Part shown: positions 25,920 to 34,920 of the stretch, piece by piece
How positions within the stretch are numbered: the first letter of the stretch is position 1
Layout of the letters: the number at the start of each line of letters is the position of its first letter
Assembly (NCBI RefSeq): GCF_000515415.1
Contig: NZ_KI911783.1
Coordinates: 4,888,392 to 4,952,391, forward strand
Source of the DNA: Bradyrhizobium sp. WSM1417
Lineage (GTDB): Bacteria; Pseudomonadota; Alphaproteobacteria; Rhizobiales; Xanthobacteraceae
Reading direction: 5' to 3'
Length of the DNA: 64,000 bases
The notes under the pieces: generated by a model
Database searches by the model: none
The model's input: the letters and a program-made list of their open reading frames with translations, nothing else
Told to the model about the DNA's origin: nothing
Position numbers and translations under genes: made by a program

Positions 25920-27944
25920 TTAGGCTGCCGGCTCGATGTAGCGCGGGAAGGCCGGCGTCGGCGCGGGCAGCGTCGTACCGGGCGCGATGCGCGTCGCGCC
26001 GCCGAGCGCGGCGAAGTTGCGCTCCCCTTCGGGGATACCGAGGCTGTTCAGCAGCAATCCCGACGCGGTCGGCATCGCCGGCTGGGTCAGGATCGCGATC
26101 TGGCGCACGACTTCGGCGGTGACGTAGAGCACCGTCTTCTGCCTGACAGGATCGGTCTTTGCGAGCGCCCACGGCGCTTCGCCCGCGAAATAGCGGTTGG
26201 CTTCCGCGACCACGGCCCACACGGCGTTGAGCCAGTGATGGATTTGCTGCGTCGCCATCGCATCGCGGGACGCCGCTAGCATGCCGTCAGCTTGTGACAG
26301 GATCGCCTTGTCGTTGTCGCTGAATTCGCCGGGCTCCGGGAGCACGCCGCCGAGCTGCTTGGCGATCATCGACAGCGAGCGCTGCGCGAGGTTGCCGAGA
26401 TCGTTGGCGAGATCGGCATTGATGCGCGCGACGATGGCCTCGTGATTGTAGTTGCCGTCCTGGCCGAACGGTACCTCGCGCAGAAAGAAATAGCGCATCT
26501 GGTCGACGCCGTACTGGTCGGCGAGGTTGAAGGGATCGACCACGTTGCCGACCGACTTCGACATCTTCTCGCCCCTGCTGAACAAGAAGCCGTGGGCATA
26601 GACCCGCTTCGGTAGTGGGATCCCGGCCGACAGCAAAAAAGCCGGCCAGTACACCGCATGGAAGCGGATAATATCCTTGCCGATGATGTGCACATCGGCG
26701 GGCCAATAACGCCAATTCTTGTCGCTCTCGTCGGGGAAGCCGACGCCGGTGATGTAGTTGGTGAGCGCGTCGACCCAGACATACATCACGTGCTCTTCGT
26801 CGCCGGGCACCTTGACGCCCCAGTCGAACGTCGTGCGCGAGATCGAGAGATCGCGCAAGCCGCCCTTCACGAAGCTCACCACCTCGTTCTTGCGGGAGTC
26901 AGGCCCAATGAAATTGGGCTGCGTCTCGTACAGCTTGAGCAGCCTGTCCTGATAGGCCGACAGGCGGAAAAAGTAGCTCTTCTCCTCGACCCATTCGACC
27001 GGCGTGCCCTGCGGTCCGAGCCGCACGCCGTCGTCGTTCAGGCGCGTCTCATCCTCGGCGTAATAGGCTTCGTCGCGCACGGAATACCAGCCGGCATAAA
27101 TGTCGGCATAGATGTCCCCGTTCGCTTCCATGCGCCGCCAGATCTCCTGGCTGGAGCGATGATGCTGCTCCTCGGTGGTGCGGATGAAGCGGTCGAACGA
27201 CACGTTGAGGCGCTCGTCCATCTGCTTGAAACGGCCAGCATTGCGGGCCGCGAGCTCCGAGACGGACATTTTTTCGCTGGCCGCGGTCTGAACCATCTTC
27301 TGGCCGTGCTCGTCGGTGCCGGTCAGGAAGAACACGTCCTTGCCGTCGAGTCGTGCGAAGCGCGCCAACGTATCGGTCGCGATCGCCTCATAGGCGTGGC
27401 CGATGTGCGGGCTGCCATTGGGATAGGCGATCGCGGTCGTGATGTAGAAGACGTTGTCGCGCGCGGGCACGGCCACGGGCGTGGTGGTCTGCGGCGCTGC
27501 GCGAGGGGCTTTGGGCTTCGATGCATTGGGCTTCACAGCCTTCGGCGGCGTGGCGACAGGAGCTAGTGTGGTGGAAACGGCAGGCGCAGCCACCCTCGCC
27601 GTCTTGGCTATCTTCTTCGCCGGGGCCTCGTTTTTCGCCGCAGCCTTGTTCTTCGCCGAAGTCTTGCTTATTGCCGAAGTCTTGGCTGGCTTTTTGGTCG
27701 CTGTCTTCACCGTTTTCTTGGCAACGACCTGCTTCTTCGCTGCCTTCTTTGCCGTCTTCGCGGCGCTCTTCTTCCCGGTTTTTTTGGCGGCCGTCTTTTT
27801 GGTCTTCGTGGCTTTCTTGACCTTCTTGGCAGCTTTGCGCGCGAGCGCCTTCACGGCCTTCTTCGCGGCTTTCTTGACGGCCTTCGTGGCAGCCTTCTTC
27901 TTGCTGCTCTTGCCCTTGGCGGTTTTCTTAGCTCGCGCTGCCAC
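25920..27944 (-). CDS. metG: methionyl-tRNA synthetase with Lys/Ala-rich N-terminal extension
   Basis: Charges tRNA-Met with methionine. It has 674 residues. The catalytic part begins near residue 163 ([20 protein letters not shown], with the HIGH motif at 180-183) and includes [12 protein letters not shown]. The usual zinc-knuckle cysteines are missing from the connective peptide ([13 protein letters not shown]), as in the zinc-free subtype. Residues 1-162 form a Lys/Ala repeat tail resembling histone H1 C-terminal tails. The GTG start at 27944 is preceded by AAAGGA at good spacing, and the reading frame is open throughout, so the tail is probably translated. It lies between holB (109 bp) and tatD (13 bp). 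Confidence 0.94.
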   Translation of the reverse strand: MAARAKKTAKGKSSKKKAATKAVKKAAKKAVKALARKAAKKVKKATKTKKTAAKKTGKKSAAKTAKKAAKKQVVAKKTVKTATKKPAKTSAISKTSAKNKAAAKNEAPAKKIAKTARVAAPAVSTTLAPVATPPKAVKPNASKPKAPRAAPQTTTPVAVPARDNVFYITTAIAYPNGSPHIGHAYEAIATDTLARFARLDGKDVFFLTGTDEHGQKMVQTAASEKMSVSELAARNAGRFKQMDERLNVSFDRFIRTTEEQHHRSSQEIWRRMEANGDIYADIYAGWYSVRDEAYYAEDETRLNDDGVRLGPQGTPVEWVEEKSYFFRLSAYQDRLLKLYETQPNFIGPDSRKNEVVSFVKGGLRDLSISRTTFDWGVKVPGDEEHVMYVWVDALTNYITGVGFPDESDKNWRYWPADVHIIGKDIIRFHAVYWPAFLLSAGIPLPKRVYAHGFLFSRGEKMSKSVGNVVDPFNLADQYGVDQMRYFFLREVPFGQDGNYNHEAIVARINADLANDLGNLAQRSLSMIAKQLGGVLPEPGEFSDNDKAILSQADGMLAASRDAMATQQIHHWLNAVWAVVAEANRYFAGEAPWALAKTDPVRQKTVLYVTAEVVRQIAILTQPAMPTASGLLLNSLGIPEGERNFAALGGATRIAPGTTLPAPTPAFPRYIEPAA

Positions 27945-28053
27945 GACGAATTCCTTTACCGGCTTCTCGAAATTTGGAAACGAACCTGCGTTAGTTTATT
28001 GTCTTGAGCGTGAACCCATCGGAAAACCGCTGCACACTTGTCCGGATCATGCT

Positions 28054-29100
28054 CTAGCGCGTTGCGTCCGCCAGCCAGCCGAACACCGAGAAAACCAAGG
28101 GCTTTCGCTCCAGATTGTAGGTTTCGGTGTCGCGCGCGGCGCGGACGATCTTTTCCCATACCTCAGCTAGACGCGCAAGGCGCGGCAGATTCTGGTTGGC
28201 ATTGGCCTCGTCGGCGTGCAGGCGTTCCGCGATCCAGCGATCGATGCCGTCGATGAAGGCGGCAAGCGCAACGCGGTCGCTGGTGCCGAGCGATTCGCCG
28301 AGCGTGTGCAATTCGCGCGGATCGACCTGCGGCAGTCGCGCCAGCAGCGCGGCCGTGCGCTGCTGCAGCTTCAGGGCGTCACCGCCGAGTAGCGTCAGCG
28401 CTCGCGCGACGCTGCCCTCTGAGGCCTCCGCCGCCTCGCGCAACGCCGGATCGTTCCGGTCGAGATCGGCGGCGGCGGCGGCAGCGGCAATCACGTCGTC
28501 GGTTGCGAGCGCGCGCAGGCGCAGTTTGCGGCAGCGCGACTGGATCGTGGCGAGGACGCGCGCCGGCGCGTGGCTCACCAGCAGGAACAGCGATTGCTGC
28601 GGCGGCTCCTCGAGAATTTTCAGCAGCGCGTTGGCAGCATTCGGATTGAGCTCGTCGACGGTATCGACGATGCAGACGCGCCAGCCTTCGGCCGCCGCGG
28701 TCGAGCCGAAGAAACCGATCGTCTCGCGCGTCTCGTCCACGGTGATCACGGTGCGCATCACGCCGCGGTCGTTGGCGGTGCGCTCCAGCGTCAGCAGGCC
28801 ACCATGCGAGCTTGCCGCAACCTGCCGCGCCACGGCGTGATCGGGATTGATGGCGAGGTCTTCGGCGCGCTGCACGGAAGGTGCCAGCGGCTGGCCGTGA
28901 GCGAGCACGAAGCGCGCCATCCGGTACGCCAGCGTCGCCTTGCCGATGCCTTGCGGCCCGCCAATCAGCCAGGCATGCGGGATGCGCCCGCTGCGATAGG
29001 CGGCGAGCAGCGCGGTCTCGGCCTCGCGATGGCCGAACAGAACGCTCGTCTCGCGCGGATGAGACATGGCGGTTTCGCGCTCGGTCTGACGCGGGCTCAT
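28054..29100 (-). CDS. holB: DNA polymerase III subunit delta prime
   Basis: Clamp-loader subunit of the replicative polymerase, 348 residues. The AAA+ domain has the P-loop GGPQGIGKATLAYRMARF near residues 42-59, the Walker B-like region IVDTVDELNPNAANALLKIL and sensor 1 LLVSHAPARVLATIQSRCRK. The ATG overlaps the tmk stop as ATGA (4 bp), so translation is coupled. An internal ATG at 29067 is possible but lacks this coupling. The unit tmk-holB is widely conserved. No zinc-binding cysteines are seen. Confidence 0.93.
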   Translation of the reverse strand: MSPRQTERETAMSHPRETSVLFGHREAETALLAAYRSGRIPHAWLIGGPQGIGKATLAYRMARFVLAHGQPLAPSVQRAEDLAINPDHAVARQVAASSHGGLLTLERTANDRGVMRTVITVDETRETIGFFGSTAAAEGWRVCIVDTVDELNPNAANALLKILEEPPQQSLFLLVSHAPARVLATIQSRCRKLRLRALATDDVIAAAAAAADLDRNDPALREAAEASEGSVARALTLLGGDALKLQQRTAALLARLPQVDPRELHTLGESLGTSDRVALAAFIDGIDRWIAERLHADEANANQNLPRLARLAEVWEKIVRAARDTETYNLERKPLVFSVFGWLADATR

Positions 29101-29783
29101 ATGGACACCACCGATGCCGGCGTCGGGAGCAGGCGATCACGCAGCACAGTCCAAATGCGTCCGGCAACCGTGTCGGGATCGGAATTGGCGTCGATCAGCA
29201 CGCAACGCGCGGGCTCGTCCGCTGCGATCTTGCAATAGGCCTCGCGCAGGCCCTGATGGAAACTGAGCTTCTCGGCCTCGAACCTGTCCGGCGTACCGCT
29301 GCCGCGGCGTGCGGCCGCGCGCTGCAAGCCGATCTCGACCGGCAGGTCGAGGATGATGGTGAGATCCGGCTTGAGATCGCCGATCGTGACCCGCTCCATC
29401 GCGTTGATCAGCGCCGCCGGTACCCGGCCGAGGCTGCCCTGATAGGCCCGCGTCGAGTCGGCGAAGCGGTCGCACAGCACCCATGTGCCCTGGTTGAGTG
29501 CGGGCTGAATCACGGTGCGGACATGGTCGTCGCGGGCGGCCGCGAACAGCAACGTCTCGGCCTCGGGTCCGAGCAGCTTGCCCATGCCTGACAGCACCAG
29601 ATGCCGCATGATCTCGGCGCCCGGCGAGCCGCCCGGTTCGCGCGTGACGAGAATGCGCATCCTGGCCGCCTTGAGACGATCGGCGAGCTTCTTGATCTGG
29701 GTCGACTTGCCTGTGCCCTCGCCGCCTTCAAAGGTGACGAAACGCCCGCGTCCGGACGGCCACTTTACCGCGCTTTCACTCAT
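29097..29783 (-). CDS. tmk: thymidylate kinase
   Basis: Phosphorylates dTMP to dTDP. It has 228 residues, slightly longer than the 205-215 usual because of about 13 extra N-terminal residues. The P-loop is FVTFEGGEGTGKSTQIKKLA, the DR(Y/F) motif DRFADSTRAYQG, and the lid RRGSGTPDRFE. The N-terminal extension is short and hydrophilic. It starts 2 bp after the carboxypeptidase stop and overlaps holB by 4 bp, so dac-tmk-holB form one transcript. Confidence 0.95.
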   Translation of the reverse strand: MSESAVKWPSGRGRFVTFEGGEGTGKSTQIKKLADRLKAARMRILVTREPGGSPGAEIMRHLVLSGMGKLLGPEAETLLFAAARDDHVRTVIQPALNQGTWVLCDRFADSTRAYQGSLGRVPAALINAMERVTIGDLKPDLTIILDLPVEIGLQRAAARRGSGTPDRFEAEKLSFHQGLREAYCKIAADEPARCVLIDANSDPDTVAGRIWTVLRDRLLPTPASVVSI

Positions 29784-29785
29784 GA

Positions 29786-31048
29786 TCAGAGCTTCTCGGC
29801 GCCCGCACGGAACATGCCGATCACAAGCTCGCTGGCGCCGTCGATCGCGCGACGCACGGTTGAGCCGGTGCCGATCGCGTCAGCGGCATAGACCGGCGTC
29901 TCCACCGCGATGTTGCCGCTGCGCCAGACCCTAACCAGCCCAACCTTCTGGCCGGCCTCGACCGGCGCGCGCACCGGGCCGCTATAGACGACGCGCGCGA
30001 TCAGCTTGTCGCTGCCGTTCTTGTGCACCATCACTTTCACGGGCGTCTTGGCGACCAGTTTCACCGAACGGCTCTCGCCGCCGAACACCTTGGCGTAGCC
30101 GACGGGCTGATCGGCTGCGATCAGGGTGCGGGTCTCGAAATTGCGAAAACCCCATTCCAGCATCTTCTTGGCTTCGGTGGCGCGATCGTCGGGGTCTTCC
30201 AGCCCGTTGACGACGACGATCAGCCGCGTGCCGTTCTGCACCGCCGAGCCGACCATGCCGTAGCCGCCTTCCTTGGTGTAGCCGGTCTTGAGACCGTCGG
30301 CGCCTTCCATGGAATTGAGCAGCGGATTGCGGTTGGGCTGGCGGATCTTGTTCCAGGTGTATTCCTTCTCGCCGAACAGTTTGTAGAATTCGGGGAAATC
30401 GAGAATGATGTGCCGGGCGAGAATGCCGAGCTCGCGCACCGTCATCTTGTTGGCGGGGTCGGGCAAGCCGTTGGAATTACCGAAGGTCGACTTCGTCAGG
30501 CCAAGCTCGCGGGCGCGCTTGGTCATGAAGTCGGCGGCGAAAATCCGCTCGTTGCCCGCCATGGCTTCGGCCAGCGCAATGCAGGCGTCGTTGCCGCTCT
30601 GGATGATCGCCCCGTGCAGGAGGTCGTCGACCGTGACCTTGCTGTTGATCGCGGCGAACATGGTCGAGCCGCCGGAGGGGGCGCCGCCCCTGCGCCAGGC
30701 GTTCTCGCTGATCCGGTATTCGTCGGTCAGCTTGATGTCGCCTTTCTTGATGGCGTTGAAGACGACCTCCGCGGTCATCAGCTTCATCATGCTGGAGGGC
30801 GCGCGCAGTTCGTCGGCGTTCTTCTCGAACAGCACGCTCCCACTGGAGGCTTCGATCAGGATCGCGGTCGGGGCGTCGCCGTCGAAGCCGGCATCATCTG
30901 TTTTCTTGGCGCCCTGGACGCTCTGGTTGGCCGCGTAGAGCGCCCCGCCCCAGCCGATGGCCACCACCACAGCCGTCGCGATCAACCCGCGCGCCAGCGC
31001 TCCGGCGGTGAACCGGGTGCGCCCAAACGAGGAAAGATGAAATTCCAT
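29786..31048 (-). CDS. D-alanyl-D-alanine carboxypeptidase (PBP5/DacC type)
   Basis: Penicillin-binding protein that trims D-Ala from peptidoglycan pentapeptides in the periplasm, 420 residues. An N-terminal membrane segment (GLIATAVVVAIGWGGALYAA) acts as signal or anchor. The catalytic triad of motifs is SSMMK (SxxK), SGN in IIQSGNDACIAL and KTG in DGLKTGYTKEGG. The last 110 residues form the PBP5-type beta-rich C-terminal domain, ending in an amphipathic helix (ASELVIGMFRAGAEKL) for membrane association. Start at 31048 (ATG) preferred over TTG at 31054. It is the first gene of the dac-tmk-holB unit. Confidence 0.93.
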   Translation of the reverse strand: MEFHLSSFGRTRFTAGALARGLIATAVVVAIGWGGALYAANQSVQGAKKTDDAGFDGDAPTAILIEASSGSVLFEKNADELRAPSSMMKLMTAEVVFNAIKKGDIKLTDEYRISENAWRRGGAPSGGSTMFAAINSKVTVDDLLHGAIIQSGNDACIALAEAMAGNERIFAADFMTKRARELGLTKSTFGNSNGLPDPANKMTVRELGILARHIILDFPEFYKLFGEKEYTWNKIRQPNRNPLLNSMEGADGLKTGYTKEGGYGMVGSAVQNGTRLIVVVNGLEDPDDRATEAKKMLEWGFRNFETRTLIAADQPVGYAKVFGGESRSVKLVAKTPVKVMVHKNGSDKLIARVVYSGPVRAPVEAGQKVGLVRVWRSGNIAVETPVYAADAIGTGSTVRRAIDGASELVIGMFRAGAEKL

Positions 31049-31199
31049 GGCCAAGCCCTGAGAGCGGCGTTCTAACAGTTGGGACCGGTGCGAACAACAA
31101 GGGCTGGCCGCTTGTCCCGAGATTGCACGATTCTCGTCCCGCCCCTATCGTGGCACCTCAGATTTTCTGACCAAACCCCTGAAACAAGGCGGAAAAGCG

Positions 31200-32153
31200 A
31201 TGTCCTCCACCCGCGCGATCAAGGCCAACGGCATCGACCTGTTCATCCGCGAAGCCGGTCAGGGGCCGCTGGTGGTGCTGTGCCACGGCTGGCCGGAACT
31301 CTCCTACTCCTGGCGCCACCAGCTCCCGGCGCTGGCGCAGGCCGGATTTCGCGTCGTCGCCCCCGACATGCGCGGCTATGGCCAGAGCGCAGCGCCGCCC
31401 GAGGCGACGGCCTATTCGATCTTCGATACGGTCGGCGACGTCGTCGGCCTCGTGCAGGCGCTCGGCGAGAGCAAAGCGATGGTAGTCGGTCACGACTGGG
31501 GTGCTCCGGTGGCCTGGCACGCGGCGCTGTTCCGGCCCGACATCTTCACGGCGGTCGCCGGCCTGAGCGTGCCGCCGCCGTTCCGCGGCCGCGGCAAGCC
31601 GCTCGACCTCCTGCGCCAGGGCGGCATCAGCAATTTCTATTGGCAGTATTTCCAGGCGCCCGGCGTTGCCGAGGCCGAGTTCGAGCACGACGTCGCGCGC
31701 ACCATGCGCATCGTGCTCGGCGGGCGCGGCCTTGCCGATCCCTCCGCCGCCATGTTCGTGCAGGAGGGCAAGGGCTTTCTCGGCCACGGCAATCCGGAGG
31801 AGCCTCTGCCGGCCTGGCTCAGCGAGACTGACCTTGCTTATTTCACCGAAGCCTTCCGCAAATCCGGTTTTCGTGGCGGGCTGAACTGGTATCGCAACCT
31901 CGACCGCAATTGGGAGCTGACGGCGCCCTGGCAGGATGCGCAGATCCACCAGCCCTCGCTCTTCATTGCCGGTTCGAAAGACGCCGTCATCACCGGTCTG
32001 ATCGGAGCCAAGCGCGTCAACGAGCTCGAGCGCGTGCTGCCCAATCTGAAGCGAAAGCTGATCATCGAAGGCGCCGGGCATTGGGTCCAGCAGGAGCGGC
32101 CCGACGAGGTGAATGCGGCGCTGGTGAAGTTCTTGAAGGAAAGCGCGGCCTAG
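31200..32153 (+). CDS. alpha/beta hydrolase, epoxide-hydrolase-like
   Basis: Soluble alpha/beta hydrolase of 317 residues. The oxyanion motif is CHGWPELSYSWRHQ (HGxP), the nucleophile elbow VVGHDWGAPVAW places Asp as nucleophile, and the terminal GHWVQQERPDEVN gives the catalytic His; this trio and the Tyr-rich lid are typical of epoxide hydrolases. Haloalkane dehalogenases share the Asp but differ in the HGxP context. The gene is on the plus strand, divergent from dac and convergent with rlpA, whose stop it overlaps by 3 bp. It thus splits an otherwise co-oriented cell-envelope and replication block. Confidence 0.9.
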   Translation: MSSTRAIKANGIDLFIREAGQGPLVVLCHGWPELSYSWRHQLPALAQAGFRVVAPDMRGYGQSAAPPEATAYSIFDTVGDVVGLVQALGESKAMVVGHDWGAPVAWHAALFRPDIFTAVAGLSVPPPFRGRGKPLDLLRQGGISNFYWQYFQAPGVAEAEFEHDVARTMRIVLGGRGLADPSAAMFVQEGKGFLGHGNPEEPLPAWLSETDLAYFTEAFRKSGFRGGLNWYRNLDRNWELTAPWQDAQIHQPSLFIAGSKDAVITGLIGAKRVNELERVLPNLKRKLIIEGAGHWVQQERPDEVNAALVKFLKESAA

Positions 32154-33085
32154 TAGAGGCCGCGGCCGCTCAGGATGCCCCGGGCCTCGGCAGCGCCGTC
32201 CGAGGCGTAGGCGCCGGACGGTGTGCTGTCGGTCGCATAGCGGCCGTCCCCGTCATAGGACACGGCGCGGGCGTTCTGGAGCGCCCGGCCCCGGTTGCGG
32301 CTCGAGGCCGACATTTCCGAGGTCGCACTGAGTGAAGCCATGTCGGCGGAGGTGTTGCCGAGATTGTAGGGCCGTCCCTCCGGCGTCGGAACTTCTCCGC
32401 GCATGGCGCCGCGGTTCGAGGACGGCAGCTCCGGCACGAACGGCCTCGCCGAGGCGACCCGGACCATCGAGGGCGAAGGCGCCGGGGTCCCGGTGCGCAA
32501 GGTGGCCATCAGCTGGCGGTCGTCAGAGCCTTCCAGCGGCGCCCGGCCGACATATTCGACACGGACCTTGGCGATGCCATTGCCTTTGAATTCAAGCAGT
32601 TCGGCGGCCTTGTTCGAGACGTCGATGAGCCGGTTGCCGTGATAGGGCCCGCGGTCATTGACGCGGACGATCAGCGACTTGCCGTTCGAGACGTTGGTCA
32701 CCCGCGCATAGGACGGCATCGGCAGGGTCGGATGCGCCGCGGTCAGCGAGCCCATGTCGAACACTTCGCCATTGGCGGTCAGGCGGCCGTGGAAATCGTC
32801 GCCGTACCAGGACGCCATGCCCTCGGCGCGGTAGTTGACGTCCTCTTCGGGCACATAGGTCCGGCCGCCCACCACGTAGGGCTTGCCGACGCGGTAGGCG
32901 CCGCCGCCCTTCGGGACCGGATCGCCCAAAGCCACGACCCGGGGGCTCGAGGACACGCCGTATTTCGGATCGACCCGGCTGGCGAATTTGTTGGAGGAGG
33001 CGCAATTGGCGAGCGCAAGGCAGGTCGCGGCCGCCGCAGCAACGCGCGCGGCCCGCAAAACCGAATCTGACCGTCGGATCCCCAT
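32150..33085 (-). CDS. rlpA: septal ring lytic transglycosylase RlpA family lipoprotein
   Basis: Outer-membrane lipoprotein that cleaves glycan strands lacking stem peptides, with a role at the septum. It has 311 residues: signal with lipobox LALANCASS (Cys near residue 26), a linker, then the double-psi beta-barrel GMASWYGDDFHGRLTANGE ... AHPTLPMPSYARVTN ... VRVNDRGPYHGNRLIDVS. After the barrel comes a low-complexity tail of about 110 residues without a recognisable SPOR domain. ATG at 33085 chosen because it gives the lipoprotein signal. The 3' end meets the convergent hydrolase gene. Confidence 0.9.
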   Translation of the reverse strand: MGIRRSDSVLRAARVAAAAATCLALANCASSNKFASRVDPKYGVSSSPRVVALGDPVPKGGGAYRVGKPYVVGGRTYVPEEDVNYRAEGMASWYGDDFHGRLTANGEVFDMGSLTAAHPTLPMPSYARVTNVSNGKSLIVRVNDRGPYHGNRLIDVSNKAAELLEFKGNGIAKVRVEYVGRAPLEGSDDRQLMATLRTGTPAPSPSMVRVASARPFVPELPSSNRGAMRGEVPTPEGRPYNLGNTSADMASLSATSEMSASSRNRGRALQNARAVSYDGDGRYATDSTPSGAYASDGAAEARGILSGRGLY

Positions 33086-33441
33086 TCGCCCCAAATACCA
33101 CTTTGCCGGAAGCGTACCTAACCCGCTTTGGCTACGGGGCAGCGCTGTCCGGTCCTTTGCTCCGAGGCGGCCCACCACCGCGTCGGAAGTGGTAACGATA
33201 ACGCAACCCGAACACGGCGGAAATGGGGAGCGCACAGCGTTCACGCCGGGATGGTAAACGGGGCGTATGCGTTCGCCCCGTTGAACTACGGGGCGCGGGC
33301 GCCCTGCTCTGTGCCGCGCCTGGACATTCTGTTGCGCCAAATCCTCACTCCACCCCCATTGTCGCGCGGCTCACTGGAATTCTTTTGACTGTGCAAGGCC
33401 GCCCGCGTTTTCTCGCGTGCAGGGCGGAATGGAATGAGACG
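33086..33441. other. intergenic region upstream of rlpA and of a microprotein gene
   Basis: About 356 bp holding the promoters for rlpA (minus) and for the small plus-strand gene at 33442. I see no strong hairpin or coding region in it. Confidence 0.5.
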
Positions 33442-33531
33442 ATGATCGAGACGGTTTCGGCACTGATGGGTTTGGTAAGCGCGGGGATCTTCCTGGCCCA
33501 TGCGTTTGAAGGTTACCGCACGAGGGCCTGA
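33442..33531 (+). CDS. 29-residue membrane microprotein
   Basis: Short open frame MIETVSALMGLVSAGIFLAHAFEGYRTRA with one hydrophobic helix (about residues 5-20) and a positively charged end, as expected for a single-pass inner-membrane microprotein. A weak GGAATGAG precedes the ATG. Function unknown. A second membrane microprotein follows 101 bp downstream on the same strand. The call depends on composition and position, so it needs conservation support. Confidence 0.45.
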   Translation: MIETVSALMGLVSAGIFLAHAFEGYRTRA

Positions 33532-33632
33532 GGCACTCGCGCGGGCGGCAAGCATCACCCTTTCAAGACGGCGCGTTCGGACATTTTTAATCGATCCGAT
33601 CGAGCATCGCAGACGAGAGCGGCAGGTGTCCC

Positions 33633-33731
33633 ATGCGCAACCATGACCTCGTATCCGATGGCTTCCTGGCATTGACCGCCGGTGGTTTGGTCCTGCTGTG
33701 CTCCAGCCTCATGGCATTGGCCTTCGCCTGA
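33633..33731 (+). CDS. 32-residue membrane microprotein
   Basis: Open frame of 32 codons: a short polar N-terminus (MRNHDLVSDG) then one hydrophobic helix (FLALTAGGLVLLCSSLMALAF). An AGGT-containing site lies 8 nt before the ATG. It resembles the preceding microprotein only in general character. Function unknown. It converges with the lipoprotein gene at 33759. Confidence 0.42.
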   Translation: MRNHDLVSDGFLALTAGGLVLLCSSLMALAFA

Positions 33732-33758
33732 GCACCCAGCACTTCCCGAAAAATACGC

Positions 33759-34070
33759 TTAGCGCAGTCCAAGCAGCGAACGCCGATAGAGGCTGTCACG
33801 GGCTTCGCTCAGGCAGACGAAGCTGCCGTCAAATCCCTGGGCGTACCGCTTCTGGCCTTTGCCGTAGTAGACGCCTTTGCTGAAATCGAGCCAGACGACC
33901 CGGTCGTGCGGGCAATGACGTTGCGCCTGCGCCTCGTAGCGAAATGGCGTCAGCGGCGTGGCCGATACTTCAGCGCCGCTGCAGCCAATCAAGATCGCAG
34001 CAATCATCGCGCCGGCCCATTTGCCGAAGCTGCTCCAAGATACTCCGCAAGACACCACCCGCCTCCCCAT
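33759..34070 (-). CDS. small putative lipoprotein
   Basis: 103 residues. After a basic N-terminus comes the hydrophobic AGAMIAAILIGCSG, whose LIGC resembles a lipobox. The mature part has a Cys pair (QRHCPHDRVVWLDF and GSFVCLSEA) and the segment DFSKGVYYGKGQKRYAQG. This VVW-(x)-KG-Y-(x)-KG layout is shared by small secreted proteins that I have seen in rhizobial genomes; no function is known. The start at 34070 is uncertain; ATG at 34005 (MIAAILIGCSG) would give an unusually short signal. The inhibitor gene lies 26 bp upstream on the same strand. Confidence 0.6.
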   Translation of the reverse strand: MGRRVVSCGVSWSSFGKWAGAMIAAILIGCSGAEVSATPLTPFRYEAQAQRHCPHDRVVWLDFSKGVYYGKGQKRYAQGFDGSFVCLSEARDSLYRRSLLGLR

Positions 34071-34096
34071 CCCAGCCGTCGACGGCCGCCTTGCTT

Positions 34097-34414
34097 TCAC
34101 TTGTCCGCTTCGAGTTGCTGCAACGCCTGGTGCATGCATTCCTGAAGCTTGGCTGCGACCTCTTCGCGCGCGACGCCTTTGGCGGCAAGATCGCCTGCCA
34201 CCTTGTCGAGGATCTCGTCCATCGTCTGCTTCTCCAGATGGTCCGTCACCAACGCCGTGGCGTAGCTGGCCGCGGCATCGCCGCCGAGGCCGAGCTGGGT
34301 TGCGGCCCAGAGCCCGAGCAGCTTGTTGGATCTCGCCGTGGCCTTGAACATGAGCTCCTCGTCGTGGACGAATTTGGCCTCGAAGCCCTGCTCGCGCTTG
34401 TCGAACGTGGTCAT
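34097..34414 (-). CDS. DUF1476 / ATPase inhibitor zeta-subunit family protein
   Basis: All-helical protein of 105 residues beginning MTTFDKREQGFEAKFVHDEE, the signature of DUF1476, the family of the F1F0-ATPase zeta inhibitor described in Paracoccus denitrificans. In Paracoccus, the N-terminal segment enters the F1 rotor and blocks ATP hydrolysis; that segment (residues 1-20) is conserved here. Later helices contain RSNKLLGLWAATQLGLGG, also family-typical. The ATG at 34414 has GGGAG upstream at 7 nt. The gene is not near ATP synthase genes. Inhibitory activity is inferred from family. Confidence 0.88.
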   Translation of the reverse strand: MTTFDKREQGFEAKFVHDEELMFKATARSNKLLGLWAATQLGLGGDAAASYATALVTDHLEKQTMDEILDKVAGDLAAKGVAREEVAAKLQECMHQALQQLEADK

Positions 34415-34646
34415 GGTCAGCTCCCTTGTCGTTTTCGCTGATCGGGATCGGACTGGCTGGAAGCGAACGTCTCCGTGGTTCAGGATCATTTCAAGCTTCC
34501 GGCGGAAGCCAAACGCCGTCAAGCCCGCTGGGCGTGTCCAAGGCACCCCACCAGCTCCACGCCAGACAGCTCTGCTAGGCTAAGATGTTTACCGTTCGTT
34601 AAGCAGACTCAGCGCCGCATGGCCCGGGGATATCGAGAGCTGACGC

Positions 34647-34871
34647 ATGAACAAAGAATTGCGGGAGTTTCGACGGCTTGAACGGGTCTGCCTGGAGCAG
34701 GCAGCCCTCTCCACCATGGACCTCGCGCGAGGCGGGTTGCTCAAGGTCGCCGAGGATTGTCGCGTCGCAGCTGAAGCGATCGAGGCGCAATCGCCGCGCA
34801 GACCTTTCGCAAGTGCCGTACAGGCGCTGAAGCAGGCGTTGAGCGTGACGCGCGTCCCGCACCGGCATTGA
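34647..34871 (+). CDS. small conserved-type hypothetical protein
   Basis: 74 residues, largely helical and basic (RRLERVCLEQAALSTMDLAR), no signal or membrane segment. One cysteine near residue 15 and another in VAEDCRVAAEAIE. I do not recognise the family. Start at the ATG at 34647, with GAGAG about 8-12 nt upstream. It is flanked by opposite-strand genes on both sides. Confidence 0.5.
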   Translation: MNKELREFRRLERVCLEQAALSTMDLARGGLLKVAEDCRVAAEAIEAQSPRRPFASAVQALKQALSVTRVPHRH

Positions 34872-34920
34872 GGCAAGCGCTCGCGAGCAAGGATATCTTT
34901 GACGGGGCGACCAGGTTCGG

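Noticed and set aside
33086..33441. Longer N-terminus of RlpA reaching 33340
   Set aside because: The extension has no signal-peptide character, while ATG 33085 gives a proper lipoprotein signal with lipobox LANC.
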